From positions 1 to 50,452 of the forward strand of contig JAISQI010000020.1 of the NCBI GenBank assembly GCA_031274295.1: DNA of 50,452 nt. The letters are read 5' to 3'. Of the stretch, positions 18,163 through 26,969 are shown piece after piece. The stretch is from Holosporaceae bacterium. GTDB taxonomy: Bacteria > Pseudomonadota > Alphaproteobacteria > UBA3830. Under the pieces are notes generated by a model that saw nothing but the letters and a program-made list of their open reading frames with translations, made no database searches and was not told the origin of the DNA. The first letter of the stretch is position 1. Each line of letters begins with the position of its first letter. Made by a program: the position numbers and the translations under genes.

Positions 18163-20078
18163 AACGCCTGTCCCAAACTCATAATAAATTGCATTTTCGA
18201 GTCGATACCTTTTCTCCGTTTTATTGGAAATGCAAAATCAACTCTTATAGGACCAATGCCGGTAAAATACCTTATGCCGATGCCTACTGAATAAAACCAG
18301 CGTTTTTTTTCAGTTTTCAAATGGTCATAGCATGATTTATTTTGAAAAACTTTCGCTCCGTCAAAAAACACAACGGCACCAAAATCTTCAGAAATTCTTC
18401 TGCGAATTTCGGTATTAAACTCCAGGGAGGATTTTCCTCCCAGCGGAGTATTCTCTCCCACGACCATCTCCGTCGCCATTTGGTTGGCATATCCTCTTAC
18501 GGAATTCATTCCTCCGGCATAGATTCTTTTGTCGACCGGAATATTATCAATCTTCTGTCCGAGAACGGATTTTCTCAACACGTTAAAGGAAAAAATAGTT
18601 CGTTTTAAATCGTCCAGGGAATAATTATATGAAAAACTGGCATCCAGCGTTTTTAGCCTGTTAATGGAGGAATTTTTGAAAAATATTTCCGAAAATTTTA
18701 TCCCCATTTTATAGCCGGAGGTGGGATTTAACCAATTGTCCGTTTGATCAATGATCAATTCCAATGGAATTGAAAAACTATCATATCTATTGTCATAATC
18801 TTTAGAATAAAAAAACACTTTATTCGTATCGATGTAATTTTTTTCTACGCTTCCGCCAATTCTTACTAGAAAATTATCCAATATGGGATAATTAAAGATA
18901 ACAGATCCCTCGTCGCTCTTCCTAAAGAAAACGTTCGTTAGCTCCTGTCTGCGTGAGACGGAATAGTCTGCCGTATTGTTTTTCATAAAGACGTCCGGCT
19001 GAGACATAGCAACTTCAAAGGCGTAGTCCGTTCTTTTTTCTTTTACCCTCATGGGAGTACCTTCGATGGTAAAACTTAGTTTTTCTCCACCTTCGAAGGC
19101 ATTGTAGTTTATCCAGGCAATCCTCGCTATTATGGATTTTAATCTTTTTTGGGTTTCGGATCTTTTTTCAAAATTCATATTGCGCATTCCCGAATACAAC
19201 AGACTTATGTCGATGGTATGTTTTTTATCTTCCTGTAACTCGATTATCATTGGAATTTTGTCATTTTGAATGGCATTTTCATTGGGTTTTATCTTTACCT
19301 TAGAAAAAATCTGAGAGTTTTTCAGGTTTTCCGTAGTCGATTCGACTTTCGCTATATCAAAAATTTCATCCTTCTGCCAACTAATTCTGTTTTTTATAAA
19401 GTCGTCGTCTATGCCCGAAAATGATTTTATTTCGACATCGGAAAAAAAGACTTTCCGTCCGGGATTAATAACTAGATTTAAAACAGCCTCATGTGTCTCA
19501 TGATGGATTTGAACCTTTTTCTCGATCAGTTCCGGTTTAAAAAAACCATCCCGCTGTAAATTATTAACCGCGATTTTTATGAAAGATTTTATTTCTTCAA
19601 CGGAGGCTTTAAACCCTAGCAAATCCTTTTGCAAAATCTCTCGATGACGTTTATTGAATTCTTCATCTTGATTTATATAGTTAACATTGAGTTTGAGTTT
19701 AAATTTTTTCTTTAGATCGACATGCATTTTTACGGTGACATTTTTCGAATCGCCGATATAAATTTTATAAGAAATGTCTACCCCATAGAATCCATAGATA
19801 TGAGCTTTTTGGTACATCACCGTGATGTCGTTGGTTATTCTATCCTTCAACGCTCTCATGTTGCTAATCGGTTTATCCTGCTGAGAAAAAATACGCAATC
19901 GTTTGATATCAGTAACTATTGCCGATTCCGAAATCAGATCCGTAAAAGATTCCACAAAATTCTGGTCCTTTGTTACAACCATATCGACATTGTATCGAAA
20001 ATCGTGAAATGATGGTTCGTAGGAAAAAGCATTCCAGACAAAAACCAAAAATAGAAAAGTTACTTTTTTTAACGCCAT
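18159..20078 (-). CDS. tamA: Outer-membrane assembly protein TamA (BamA/Omp85 family)
   Basis: 639 residues. A signal peptide (about 1-19, KKVTFLFLVFVWNAFSY) is followed by roughly three POTRA domains (about 20-290) and a 16-strand Omp85 barrel. The barrel contains the motif GMNSVRGYANQ (VRGY hallmark in β-barrel loop 6) and GGKSSLEFNTEIRRR, and ends in Phe (SLGQAF), the usual outer-membrane targeting residue. Pairing with tamB separates it from BamA. Its start overlaps the end of tgt by ten bases, which ties it to the tgt transcript. Confidence 0.93.
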   Translation of the reverse strand: MALKKVTFLFLVFVWNAFSYEPSFHDFRYNVDMVVTKDQNFVESFTDLISESAIVTDIKRLRIFSQQDKPISNMRALKDRITNDITVMYQKAHIYGFYGVDISYKIYIGDSKNVTVKMHVDLKKKFKLKLNVNYINQDEEFNKRHREILQKDLLGFKASVEEIKSFIKIAVNNLQRDGFFKPELIEKKVQIHHETHEAVLNLVINPGRKVFFSDVEIKSFSGIDDDFIKNRISWQKDEIFDIAKVESTTENLKNSQIFSKVKIKPNENAIQNDKIPMIIELQEDKKHTIDISLLYSGMRNMNFEKRSETQKRLKSIIARIAWINYNAFEGGEKLSFTIEGTPMRVKEKRTDYAFEVAMSQPDVFMKNNTADYSVSRRQELTNVFFRKSDEGSVIFNYPILDNFLVRIGGSVEKNYIDTNKVFFYSKDYDNRYDSFSIPLELIIDQTDNWLNPTSGYKMGIKFSEIFFKNSSINRLKTLDASFSYNYSLDDLKRTIFSFNVLRKSVLGQKIDNIPVDKRIYAGGMNSVRGYANQMATEMVVGENTPLGGKSSLEFNTEIRRRISEDFGAVVFFDGAKVFQNKSCYDHLKTEKKRWFYSVGIGIRYFTGIGPIRVDFAFPIKRRKGIDSKMQFIMSLGQAF

Positions 20079-21241
20079 TTATTTTTTACATATTCCAAAT
20101 TTTTATTTGAAATTCCTTCGCGAATTTCTTCCATTAGCTTGTTCATAAACCGGACATTATGAACGGTAATCGCCGATGGAGCGAGAAGCTCGTTAGCTTT
20201 CAGTAGATAATGCAGATATGCCTTCGAAAAGTTTTTACAAGTCGAGCAATCGCAGTCCGGCTCAATGGGATTATCGTCCGTCGCATATTCTGATCTTTTT
20301 AAATTTATATGTTCTCTTGTTTTATTATCTCTATGTTGGGGTTTCACAAGGGCTCCACCGTGTCTTGCGACTCTCGTTGGATGAACGCAGTCGAAAGTAT
20401 CGATCCCCAGTTCCACGCATTTGAAAATATCAACGATACCTCCGATACCGAGGAGATGAATCGGTCTAGAGAGAGAAAGTCCGTTCGTTGCCATTTCCAC
20501 AACTTCGTACATTTGTGTTTTAGTCGATCCAAGAGTTCCTCCAATGGCGGTAGCGAAAAACGGCTTGTCGCTGATAAATTCTGCGCTACGTTTTCTTAAA
20601 TCTTGATACACCCCTCCCTGCACTATTCCATACAGAGCTTGTGTAAAATCGTTTTTTCTAGCGAATTCATCCAGCGAGCGTTTTTCCCAACGATGTGATC
20701 TTTCCATGGATTGCTCGGTATACTTTTTATCGCTATGGTAGGGAGTACATTCATCAAAAGAGACAATGAGGTCGGCCCCCAGATCCCTTTGGGTTTCAAT
20801 AGATTTTTCGGGAGTTAATAATTGCATGTTGCCATCCCAATAGGATCTAAAAAATGCTCCTTGTTCATCTATTTTTACCAAAGTGGACGCCCTCGAGCGT
20901 TTTCCTTTTATTTCGTCCGCAACCGCTCCGTGTCCGAGGCTAAATATTTGAAACCCGCCAGAATCGGAAAGCATCGGTCCATTCCATCCCATAAATTTAT
21001 GTAGACCTCCTAGTTTTTTTATGTGCTCAGCTCCGGGATAGGAAAATAGATGGTATGTGTTCGATAATATAATTTGCGCTTTTGTTTCCTGCAGCTGTTG
21101 CGGTGAAATTCCTTTGACGCTTGCTTTAGTTCCGCAAAAAATAAAAGCGGGCGTTTTAATTTTTCCATGAGGCGTTTTCAAAATACCAACTCTCGATTTT
21201 TCAAACAAATCGACAACACTAAAACCGAAATTTTTATACAT
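20069..21241 (-). CDS. tgt: tRNA-guanine transglycosylase with altered base-pocket loop
   Basis: Swaps guanine-34 of GUN-anticodon tRNAs for a queuosine precursor. 390 residues. Visible catalytic groups are Asp93 in SDSGGFQ, nucleophile Asp284 in DTFDCVHPTR, and the zinc set Cys330, Cys332, Cys335 and His361. The substrate loop FDECTPY keeps the bacterial Cys165. However, the loop that reads GGLAVGE in preQ1-using bacterial enzymes is GGTLGST here (234-240), so the position of the usual Val is Gly as in eukaryotic queuine enzymes. AAGGA precedes the ATG. The gene is 9 bases after the transporter gene, which fits a salvage pair. Confidence 0.96.
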   Translation of the reverse strand: MYKNFGFSVVDLFEKSRVGILKTPHGKIKTPAFIFCGTKASVKGISPQQLQETKAQIILSNTYHLFSYPGAEHIKKLGGLHKFMGWNGPMLSDSGGFQIFSLGHGAVADEIKGKRSRASTLVKIDEQGAFFRSYWDGNMQLLTPEKSIETQRDLGADLIVSFDECTPYHSDKKYTEQSMERSHRWEKRSLDEFARKNDFTQALYGIVQGGVYQDLRKRSAEFISDKPFFATAIGGTLGSTKTQMYEVVEMATNGLSLSRPIHLLGIGGIVDIFKCVELGIDTFDCVHPTRVARHGGALVKPQHRDNKTREHINLKRSEYATDDNPIEPDCDCSTCKNFSKAYLHYLLKANELLAPSAITVHNVRFMNKLMEEIREGISNKNLEYVKNKWR

Positions 21242-21250
21242 AGGTTTTCC

Positions 21251-21946
21251 TTAGCGCATCAAAGTACCGGATAATCTTACTAGAGGAACACAAGAAACAG
21301 CAATGATTAATCTAATTATCCATGCAATAAATATATAGGTATTCCAGAGAGATTGCATGCCTATCGGGTGATCCGCAAAAATCACCCAAACCAAAACAGA
21401 AAAAATAAAATTATCCATAAACGTGGAAATCGCCATGGAAACTAGCGATCTAAAAGAAACGTACCTACCTTTTGTTAATTTTTTCAACGAAGAGAAAATA
21501 TATATATCCGTTTGTTGACTTGTAATATACGACACTAAACTTGAAATAAAAAATACGAAGCAGGGGGAGAATATTTTTTTCAACTCCCCATGTAGATTTA
21601 TACATTCGCCATGTTCGATCACAGGATGTAAAATAGCTATCTTCATAACCAATGTGAAAAATAAATAACATGCAAAACTTATCCATACGCATTTGCGCGC
21701 AGTTTGAGCACCAAAATACTCGGTAAGTATATTATCGACGGCGAAAATAGTGGAAAATAACACCGTTCCCAAAGCAATGGGATGCTCCATCGCAGAATAT
21801 TTCGTAAGTTTTAAAACTTGTATGTTGGATGCGATCACTGCGACGGAAGCGTAGGCGAACAGACCATTTTTTCCAAAAAATCTTACCATTATTAAAATAG
21901 TGAAAAAACAAACAACTAATGTGATACAGCTTAATAATTCTGGCAT
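21251..21946 (-). CDS. yhhQ: Queuosine-precursor transporter (YhhQ/QPTR family)
   Basis: 231-residue integral membrane protein with about six hydrophobic helices. Family marks are the segment VLFSTIFAVDNILTEYFGAQ with its charged D/E residues inside the membrane region and TARKCVWISF just after it. A later SYITSQQTDIYIFSSLKKLT and SMAISTFMDNFIFSV also fit. The family imports preQ0/preQ1 or queuine. No queuosine biosynthesis gene is visible in this window, and tgt lies 9 bases downstream, so uptake of a finished precursor for Tgt is the natural reading. Which base is carried is not shown by the sequence. Confidence 0.88.
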   Translation of the reverse strand: MPELLSCITLVVCFFTILIMVRFFGKNGLFAYASVAVIASNIQVLKLTKYSAMEHPIALGTVLFSTIFAVDNILTEYFGAQTARKCVWISFACYLFFTLVMKIAILHPVIEHGECINLHGELKKIFSPCFVFFISSLVSYITSQQTDIYIFSSLKKLTKGRYVSFRSLVSMAISTFMDNFIFSVLVWVIFADHPIGMQSLWNTYIFIAWIIRLIIAVSCVPLVRLSGTLMR

Positions 21947-21949
21947 GGT

Positions 21950-22618
21950 TTAGACCATTTCATATCTTTCTTTAAATTCGGAAACCGTCTCCGAAACTAG
22001 ATCTGTCTTGTCTGCGGTTATTACTACGACGTCCGACAACAAGCGAAAGAATCCGATTAGCATTTTGCTATATTTATCCTGCCTGTAATCAAAATTACAT
22101 GATAGAAATCTGGCGTTTTTATTGGTTCCCCAAATATTGGATATATGAAACGACGCTTCAGAAATATCAATGATAATATCTTTTAGCGCTTTAATCTTTG
22201 GGTGAAATTTCTTGCGATTCAAACTCCGATCGTTGAGGGCAATTGTTATGAATTTCCCATCTCGCTTTAAAATTCGAAAAATTTCATTTAGAAATTTTAT
22301 ATTTTTGCTGGAAAATTCCAGATAATGATTGACTATCACCATATCAAAAACACTCGCAGTAAATGGAAAAGCGTCGATGTCAATTACAACCGTTTTAAAC
22401 GGGCGAATCCGAGGCCAGCGCACAATTTGATACATTGATGGAACCGCATAATATAGTTTGCCATTGTTAAGAGCGTCGAGCATACCCCCTTCAAAACCTA
22501 TGAACAGAACTTTTTTATCGGATATAAGGCTTTGTAATTTCTGCAGAACGTCCGGAAGCATTTTAACGATGGAATCGTTTCCCATAGAATCGTAAGAAAA
22601 AAATTTTGTGCTTTTCAT
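21950..22618 (-). CDS. Class I SAM-dependent methyltransferase-like protein
   Basis: 222 residues with a Rossmann methyltransferase layout. The motif I position reads KVLFIGFEGGMLDAL (degenerate glycines). An acidic segment DIDAFPFTASVFDMVIVNHYLEF follows, matching motifs II-IV of methyltransferase type 11 proteins, then EIFRILKRDGKFITIAL. The C-terminal 60 residues are poorly conserved. The substrate is unknown. The degenerate glycine loop leaves open a regulatory or inactive form. First gene of the minus-strand run leading to tgt-tamAB-ssb-gyrA, divergent from ihfB. Confidence 0.7.
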   Translation of the reverse strand: MKSTKFFSYDSMGNDSIVKMLPDVLQKLQSLISDKKVLFIGFEGGMLDALNNGKLYYAVPSMYQIVRWPRIRPFKTVVIDIDAFPFTASVFDMVIVNHYLEFSSKNIKFLNEIFRILKRDGKFITIALNDRSLNRKKFHPKIKALKDIIIDISEASFHISNIWGTNKNARFLSCNFDYRQDKYSKMLIGFFRLLSDVVVITADKTDLVSETVSEFKERYEMV

Positions 22619-22659
22619 AGTTTATTTATATAATACTCACCAATAAAGTACATAGATAG

Positions 22660-22686
22660 TTAGCGTTATTATGGTATTTTAGCGTT
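22660..22686. repeat. Paired TTAGCGTT direct repeats in the divergent methyltransferase/ihfB promoter region
   Basis: TTAGCGTT occurs at 22660-22667 and again at 22679-22686, 19 bp apart, close to two helical turns. They sit between the two divergent start codons, with AT-rich -10-like sequence on both sides. This is a candidate shared operator. Confidence 0.4.
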
Positions 22687-22711
22687 TTAATATATCTTTT
22701 TAGAGGGAAGC

Positions 22712-23011
22712 ATGACTAGATCAGATTTAATTGCAAGAATTTCAGCTATTTATCCTTATATGCACATTCGAAATGTGGAAAAAGTTGTTTCCATTGTCAT
22801 TAACAGTATCGTAAATACGCTTAGAGACGGTGGGCGTGTCGAATTACGGGGATTTGGATCGTTTTGCATAAGAAAAAGGAAAAGATCCGAAGGAAGAAAT
22901 CCAAAAACCGGAGAAAAAGTAATAGTCCATGAAAAAAAAGTTCCATTTTTTAAAGCCGGAAGACAATTAAAGGATATGGTCAACGGGCGAGCAATTAGCG
23001 AAAGGAATTAG
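22712..23011 (+). CDS. ihfB: Integration host factor subunit beta (HU/IHF family)
   Basis: 99-residue DNA-bending protein. It starts MTRSDLIARIS like IHF-β and has the conserved arm region ELRGFGSFCIRKRKRSEGRNPKTGEKV, including the Pro that kinks DNA. AGAGGGAAGC provides the ribosome site. In many Alphaproteobacteria ihfB and accD flank a block with tryptophan genes; here they are adjacent, two bases apart, as if that block was lost. The other subunit (IhfA) is not in the window. Confidence 0.93.
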   Translation: MTRSDLIARISAIYPYMHIRNVEKVVSIVINSIVNTLRDGGRVELRGFGSFCIRKRKRSEGRNPKTGEKVIVHEKKVPFFKAGRQLKDMVNGRAISERN

Positions 23012-23013
23012 CC

Positions 23014-23874
23014 ATGAATTGGCTTACTAATTTCGTTCGTCCAAAAATTCGTGCGTTAGTCGGCAACAATGTTCCTGATAATTTGTGGAAAAAGTGTCCC
23101 AATCCCGACTGTGAGCAAATGGTTTTCTATAAAGAGCTTGACGCTAATTTGAGAGTTTGTCCGCATTGTGACTGCCATTTGCAGCTTAGCGTTGATGAGC
23201 GAATTAAAAATCTATTTGACTCCGGAGAATTTACAAAAATACAATATCAATCTCCGATGCAAGATCCGCTAAAATTTAAAGATAATAAACGATATGTGGA
23301 CCGTTTAAAGTTATCACGTGAAAATACGCGAGAAGAAGATGCGATTATCGTCGGCTACGGCCGAATTGGTGGCCACAAAACGGTCGCCGTGTTTTTTGAT
23401 TTCGATTTTATGGGCGGATCGATGGGAACTGCTGTCGGCGAAGGATTTATAGCGGGAGCAGATTTAGCTGCATCGAGAGGGTATTCATTTCTAGTCGTTA
23501 CGTGTTCCGGAGGAGCAAGAATGCAGGAGGGAATTTTCTCTCTTATGCAGATGCCAAGAACCGTTGCCGCCGTTAATAAAATTAAAGAGGCTGAGTTGCC
23601 GTATATTGTACTTCTCACAAACCCCACAACTGGAGGAGTGTCCGCCTCCTTTGCAATGTTGGGAGACATTCATATTGCCGAACCTGGAGCTATTATTGCT
23701 TTCACAGGTCCCCGAGTAATAGAAGGAACCATTCGAGAAAAACTTCCCGAAGGATTTCAAAGGTCCGAATATCTTATGGAACATGGAATGATCGATATGG
23801 TGGTGCATAGAAAAGACACAAAATCAGCAATTGCCAAAATTTTAAGTCTGCTGACTCACAAGAGATATATGTAA
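23014..23874 (+). CDS. accD: Acetyl-CoA carboxylase carboxyltransferase subunit beta
   Basis: Forms the carboxyltransferase with AccA for the first step of fatty-acid synthesis. 286 residues. The N-terminal zinc ribbon is CPNPDCEQMVFYKELDANL followed by CPHCDC (four Cys). The crotonase-type core follows, with MGGSMGTAVGEGFIAGAD, CSGGARMQEG and TNPTTGGVSASFAMLGD, all typical. AAGGA lies six bases before the ATG. The gene follows ihfB directly. The usual downstream folC is missing and replaced by a structured gap and a BON protein. Confidence 0.97.
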   Translation: MNWLTNFVRPKIRALVGNNVPDNLWKKCPNPDCEQMVFYKELDANLRVCPHCDCHLQLSVDERIKNLFDSGEFTKIQYQSPMQDPLKFKDNKRYVDRLKLSRENTREEDAIIVGYGRIGGHKTVAVFFDFDFMGGSMGTAVGEGFIAGADLAASRGYSFLVVTCSGGARMQEGIFSLMQMPRTVAAVNKIKEAELPYIVLLTNPTTGGVSASFAMLGDIHIAEPGAIIAFTGPRVIEGTIREKLPEGFQRSEYLMEHGMIDMVVHRKDTKSAIAKILSLLTHKRYM

Positions 23875-23878
23875 ATTT

Positions 23879-23950
23879 CCGCCGATATTCAGAATGAGAA
23901 AATAGCGTTTCCGGAATTCAATATATCGCTTCAATTCATTACATCGGCGG
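23879..23950 (+). ncRNA. Candidate nested stem-loop RNA downstream of accD
   Basis: Three complementary pairs nest inside each other: CCGCCGAT/ATCGGCGG (23879-23886, 23943-23950), AATGA/TCATT (23893-23897, 23936-23940) and AGCG/CGCT (23904-23907, 23927-23930). The result is one long interrupted hairpin of 72 bases starting two bases after the accD stop. There is no clear T-run after it. It could be an accD 3'-UTR element, a processing site or a small RNA. Confidence 0.4.
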
Positions 23951-24148
23951 AGTCTTGTTTATGGACAGCAATATATTTGGTAAAACACAGCACTCCCAAA
24001 TCTTCGCTTTTCCATTCCTCATACCTTCCATGCAAAAACAAACTTGCGCTTAAATCTCCGATTGAAAAAACAGATTACTTATCTGGTACTCTTTAGTCAA
24101 AGATGCTACAATCGCCGGCGGATTCGTTAACAGTATTTGGAGTGTAGA

Positions 24149-24739
24149 ATGAAAATAATTTACCCTTGCGCATTGGGGGCATTGTTCTTTTGTGGAGCAT
24201 GTGATCCTGTAACCCTGGCCTTTGGAGGAACCGCAGCCCTTGGCACTACCTCGGTCCGCAATCAAAAAGGAATCTCCGGAAGCATTTCTGATACAGAACT
24301 ACAAACAAAAATAAATCACGCGCTATTCAGCCAAGATAAAGACTTATTCGACAGAATTGAGCTGGCTGTAAAGCATGGAATGGTGGTCGTAATCGGATAT
24401 ATGGACGATGATTCCAAACGAGAGAGGGCAATTCAAATAGTAAAAAGCGTAAAAGGCTATGAAGAAATTTTCAACGAAATAAAAGTACAAGAATCTCCGA
24501 ACGCTTCGGATTTTGCTAAAGATTCAACCATAACATCCAGGGTTAAAAGTTCATTATTATTTGATGGAAATGTCTCATCTTTAAATTATGACGTTACAAC
24601 AGTTAAAGGAATTGTTTACATTTGCGGAACTGCTCAATCGAGTTATGAGAGGGACGTGGTTTTAAATCATGCAAGAACAACTTCTGGAGTTGAGAAAGTT
24701 GTCGCCTATATAAGACTAAATAAAGACAGGAAAAATTAG
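24149..24739 (+). CDS. BON-domain lipoprotein (OsmY-like)
   Basis: 196 residues from the ATG at 24149, which has GGAG six bases upstream; an in-frame TTG four codons earlier is not needed. The N-terminus is a short hydrophobic signal ending CGAC, a plausible lipobox with lipid-modified Cys18. Two BON domains follow (about 45-110 and 120-190). Each has the pattern of a helix, then a β-strand ending in the G-V-V-x-I-G/Y-I-C-G turn (GMVVVIGYMDD, GIVYICGTAQS). BON proteins bind membranes or phospholipids and act in envelope stability. The stop shares a base with the comM GTG start (TAGTG). Confidence 0.88.
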   Translation: MKIIYPCALGALFFCGACDPVTLAFGGTAALGTTSVRNQKGISGSISDTELQTKINHALFSQDKDLFDRIELAVKHGMVVVIGYMDDDSKRERAIQIVKSVKGYEEIFNEIKVQESPNASDFAKDSTITSRVKSSLLFDGNVSSLNYDVTTVKGIVYICGTAQSSYERDVVLNHARTTSGVEKVVAYIRLNKDRKN

Positions 24740-26244
24740 TGCATGCCAATGTAAAAACAGTTTCATTCATTGGGATTTCCACCATAGAGATAGAAGTTCA
24801 GATTCAAATGCTGAACGGAGTACCTGCCTTCACCATTGTAGGATTACCAGATAAAACCGTGGCAGAATCGCGCGAAAGAATACGAGCGTGCTTGTTTTCC
24901 ATGGGTATTTCTCTTCCAGCCAAAAGAATTACTGTAAATTTAGCTCCGGCAGACGTTCAAAAAGAAGGTAGCCATTACGATCTTCCAATAGCAATAGCCC
25001 TTTTGGCCGCAATGAATGTAATTCAACAGGAGGACATAGCCAATGTTCTTGCGGTTGGAGAATTATCTCTCAGTGGAATAGTTACGAAAATCCCCGGCGT
25101 TTTACCTGCTGCAATTTGTGCAAAATCACAGAATAGGATTCTCATATGTCCGGAAGAATGCGCTCAGGAAGCCGTTTGGGCAGGAGAAAACGCAATATTG
25201 GCTCCCAAAAGTTTATTATCCCTGGTAAATCATTTTAAAGGAGAACAAATTCTTCCAAGGATTACTGCGTTACACTCCGAACGAACAATAAAATCAACGG
25301 ATTTCGGCTGTTTTAGTGACATAAAAGGACAGATAGTAGCCAAGCGTGCTATGGAAATTGCAGCCGCAGGTGCGCATAACATGCTAATGCTGGGACCTCC
25401 CGGAGTTGGAAAATCGTTGTTAGCATCCAGAATTCCAGGTATTCTTCCGCCAATAACCGCTGAGGAAGCTCTGGAAGTTACAATGATTCATAGCCTTGCG
25501 GGGCAAATGACAAACGTTGGACTGATTACCGAAAGGCCCTACCGCTCTCCGCATCATTCGGCGTCAATGGTTGCTCTCATTGGTGGTGGAACCAATGCCA
25601 AACCCGGAGAAATTTCTCTTGCCCATCGTGGTGTTCTATTTCTTGATGAATTGCCGGAATTTTCTAGATCGGCTTTAGAATCTCTGAGACAGCCTCTTGA
25701 AACTGGAAAAATCACCATCGCCCGCGCCAGTAGCCACGTGACATATCCGGCTAAAATTCAACTAATAGCCGCGATGAACCCTTGTCGCTGTGGATATTTG
25801 GGAAATGAAAGTAAAGAATGCAATCTTGCTCCAAAGTGTGGCAAAGATTATTTAAGAAAAATATCAGGGCCCCTACTGGATAGAATTGATATGTTTGTTG
25901 AAGTCCCCGACGTAAGAGTTGCTGATTTCATTCAAAATGGAGATGATATAGAAAAATCGTCATCCATCAAAAACAGAGTAATAGGAGCAAGAGAAATTCA
26001 ATCCGACCGCTATAAAGAATCTTCAATTATAACGAATTCAGAAGCAGACGGCCACGAATTAGAACGCTACCTCACCGATTCCGCAAAGGAAATTTTGTAC
26101 AAATGTGTTGATAAATCCAAAATTTCTGCCCGTGGATATTATAGAATCGTAAAATTAGCCCGAACATTAGGAGACTTAGTCGGAGCAGATTCCATAGGAG
26201 TAGATCACATATCCGAAGCATTAAGTTATAGACGAATTATCTAA
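24739..26244 (+). CDS. comM: Mg-chelatase-like AAA+ ATPase ComM/YifB
   Basis: Hexameric helicase-like ATPase that promotes branch migration during natural transformation where studied. 501 residues. The N-terminal Lon-protease-like substrate domain includes GLPDKTVAESRERIRACL and NLAPADVQKEGSHYDLPIA. Walker A is GPPGVGKSLLASRIPG, and Walker B is GVLFLDELPEFSR. The zinc-like CRCGYLG...C...C segment follows, and RPYRSPHHSAS is the sensor region. GTG start, translationally coupled to the BON gene. No other competence genes are in the window, so its role here (recombination or uptake) is open. Confidence 0.95.
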   Translation: MHANVKTVSFIGISTIEIEVQIQMLNGVPAFTIVGLPDKTVAESRERIRACLFSMGISLPAKRITVNLAPADVQKEGSHYDLPIAIALLAAMNVIQQEDIANVLAVGELSLSGIVTKIPGVLPAAICAKSQNRILICPEECAQEAVWAGENAILAPKSLLSLVNHFKGEQILPRITALHSERTIKSTDFGCFSDIKGQIVAKRAMEIAAAGAHNMLMLGPPGVGKSLLASRIPGILPPITAEEALEVTMIHSLAGQMTNVGLITERPYRSPHHSASMVALIGGGTNAKPGEISLAHRGVLFLDELPEFSRSALESLRQPLETGKITIARASSHVTYPAKIQLIAAMNPCRCGYLGNESKECNLAPKCGKDYLRKISGPLLDRIDMFVEVPDVRVADFIQNGDDIEKSSSIKNRVIGAREIQSDRYKESSIITNSEADGHELERYLTDSAKEILYKCVDKSKISARGYYRIVKLARTLGDLVGADSIGVDHISEALSYRRII

Positions 26245-26273
26245 ACATCATTCTTCGAGTCTCTAGCACAAAG

Positions 26274-26969
26274 CTAGTGCGTAAATAATTCATCTGGATT
26301 TATGTCGGCTAATTGCAGGTCTGAAAATATTTCCGCTATTTTAAAACATTTTTCTGCAAGAGCCATTCGATCTTCTCTGATCAACATCTCGTCCAGTTTC
26401 GATTTTATTTTATGGAGATGAACGACGTCCCCAGCGGCGTATCTCTGCTGCTCCGGCGACAGTTCCTCCCTTCCCCAATCCGACGATTGCTCCTGTTTGG
26501 AAAGGTCGATACCCAAAATTTCCCTACATAGATCTTTAAGTCCATGTCTATCACTGTAGGTCCTGGTCAATTTCGAAGCGATTTTTGTGCAATAGATGGG
26601 ATTTACTTTGATGCCAAACGCATAATTCAAAATAGCAACGTCAAATCTTGCAAAATGAAATATTTTTAAAATGGACGGGTCCGTGAGCAACCTTTTGAGA
26701 TTTTCCGCCCTATGCTGCTGATTCTTTTGAATCTGTACCATGTGGACTTCCCCATCTTCTGAACACAGCTGCACCAGACACAACCTATCTCTCTTAATAA
26801 CCAACCCCATGGTTTCGGTATCAACGGCTACGCTATTTCTGAACGTCACTCTAGACGGTAGATCATTCTGGTATAACGTAAATTTCTCACTTAAATTCAT
26901 GGCAGCAAACTCCCCTCCAAAATAGCATACGAAAACCGTTGCTATGCAAACTATCAAAAATCTTTTCAT
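26274..26969 (-). CDS. RNase D-like 3'-5' exonuclease (DEDDy)
   Basis: All four acidic residues of the DEDD fold are visible: Asp and Glu in AVDTETMGL, Asp in FHFARFDVAIL, and Asp with the upstream Tyr in YAAGDVVHL. Only the exonuclease domain is present, without HRDC domains, like the short alphaproteobacterial RNase D proteins. The first 23 residues, with a hydrophobic core ending FAA, look like a signal peptide. AGGAAAG lies four bases before this ATG. The ATG at 26900 (MNLSEKFTLYQNDLP) gives the normal family start and has GGAGGGGAG nine bases upstream. Which start is used matters, because the longer form would be exported. Confidence 0.9.
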   Translation of the reverse strand: MKRFLIVCIATVFVCYFGGEFAAMNLSEKFTLYQNDLPSRVTFRNSVAVDTETMGLVIKRDRLCLVQLCSEDGEVHMVQIQKNQQHRAENLKRLLTDPSILKIFHFARFDVAILNYAFGIKVNPIYCTKIASKLTRTYSDRHGLKDLCREILGIDLSKQEQSSDWGREELSPEQQRYAAGDVVHLHKIKSKLDEMLIREDRMALAEKCFKIAEIFSDLQLADINPDELFTH

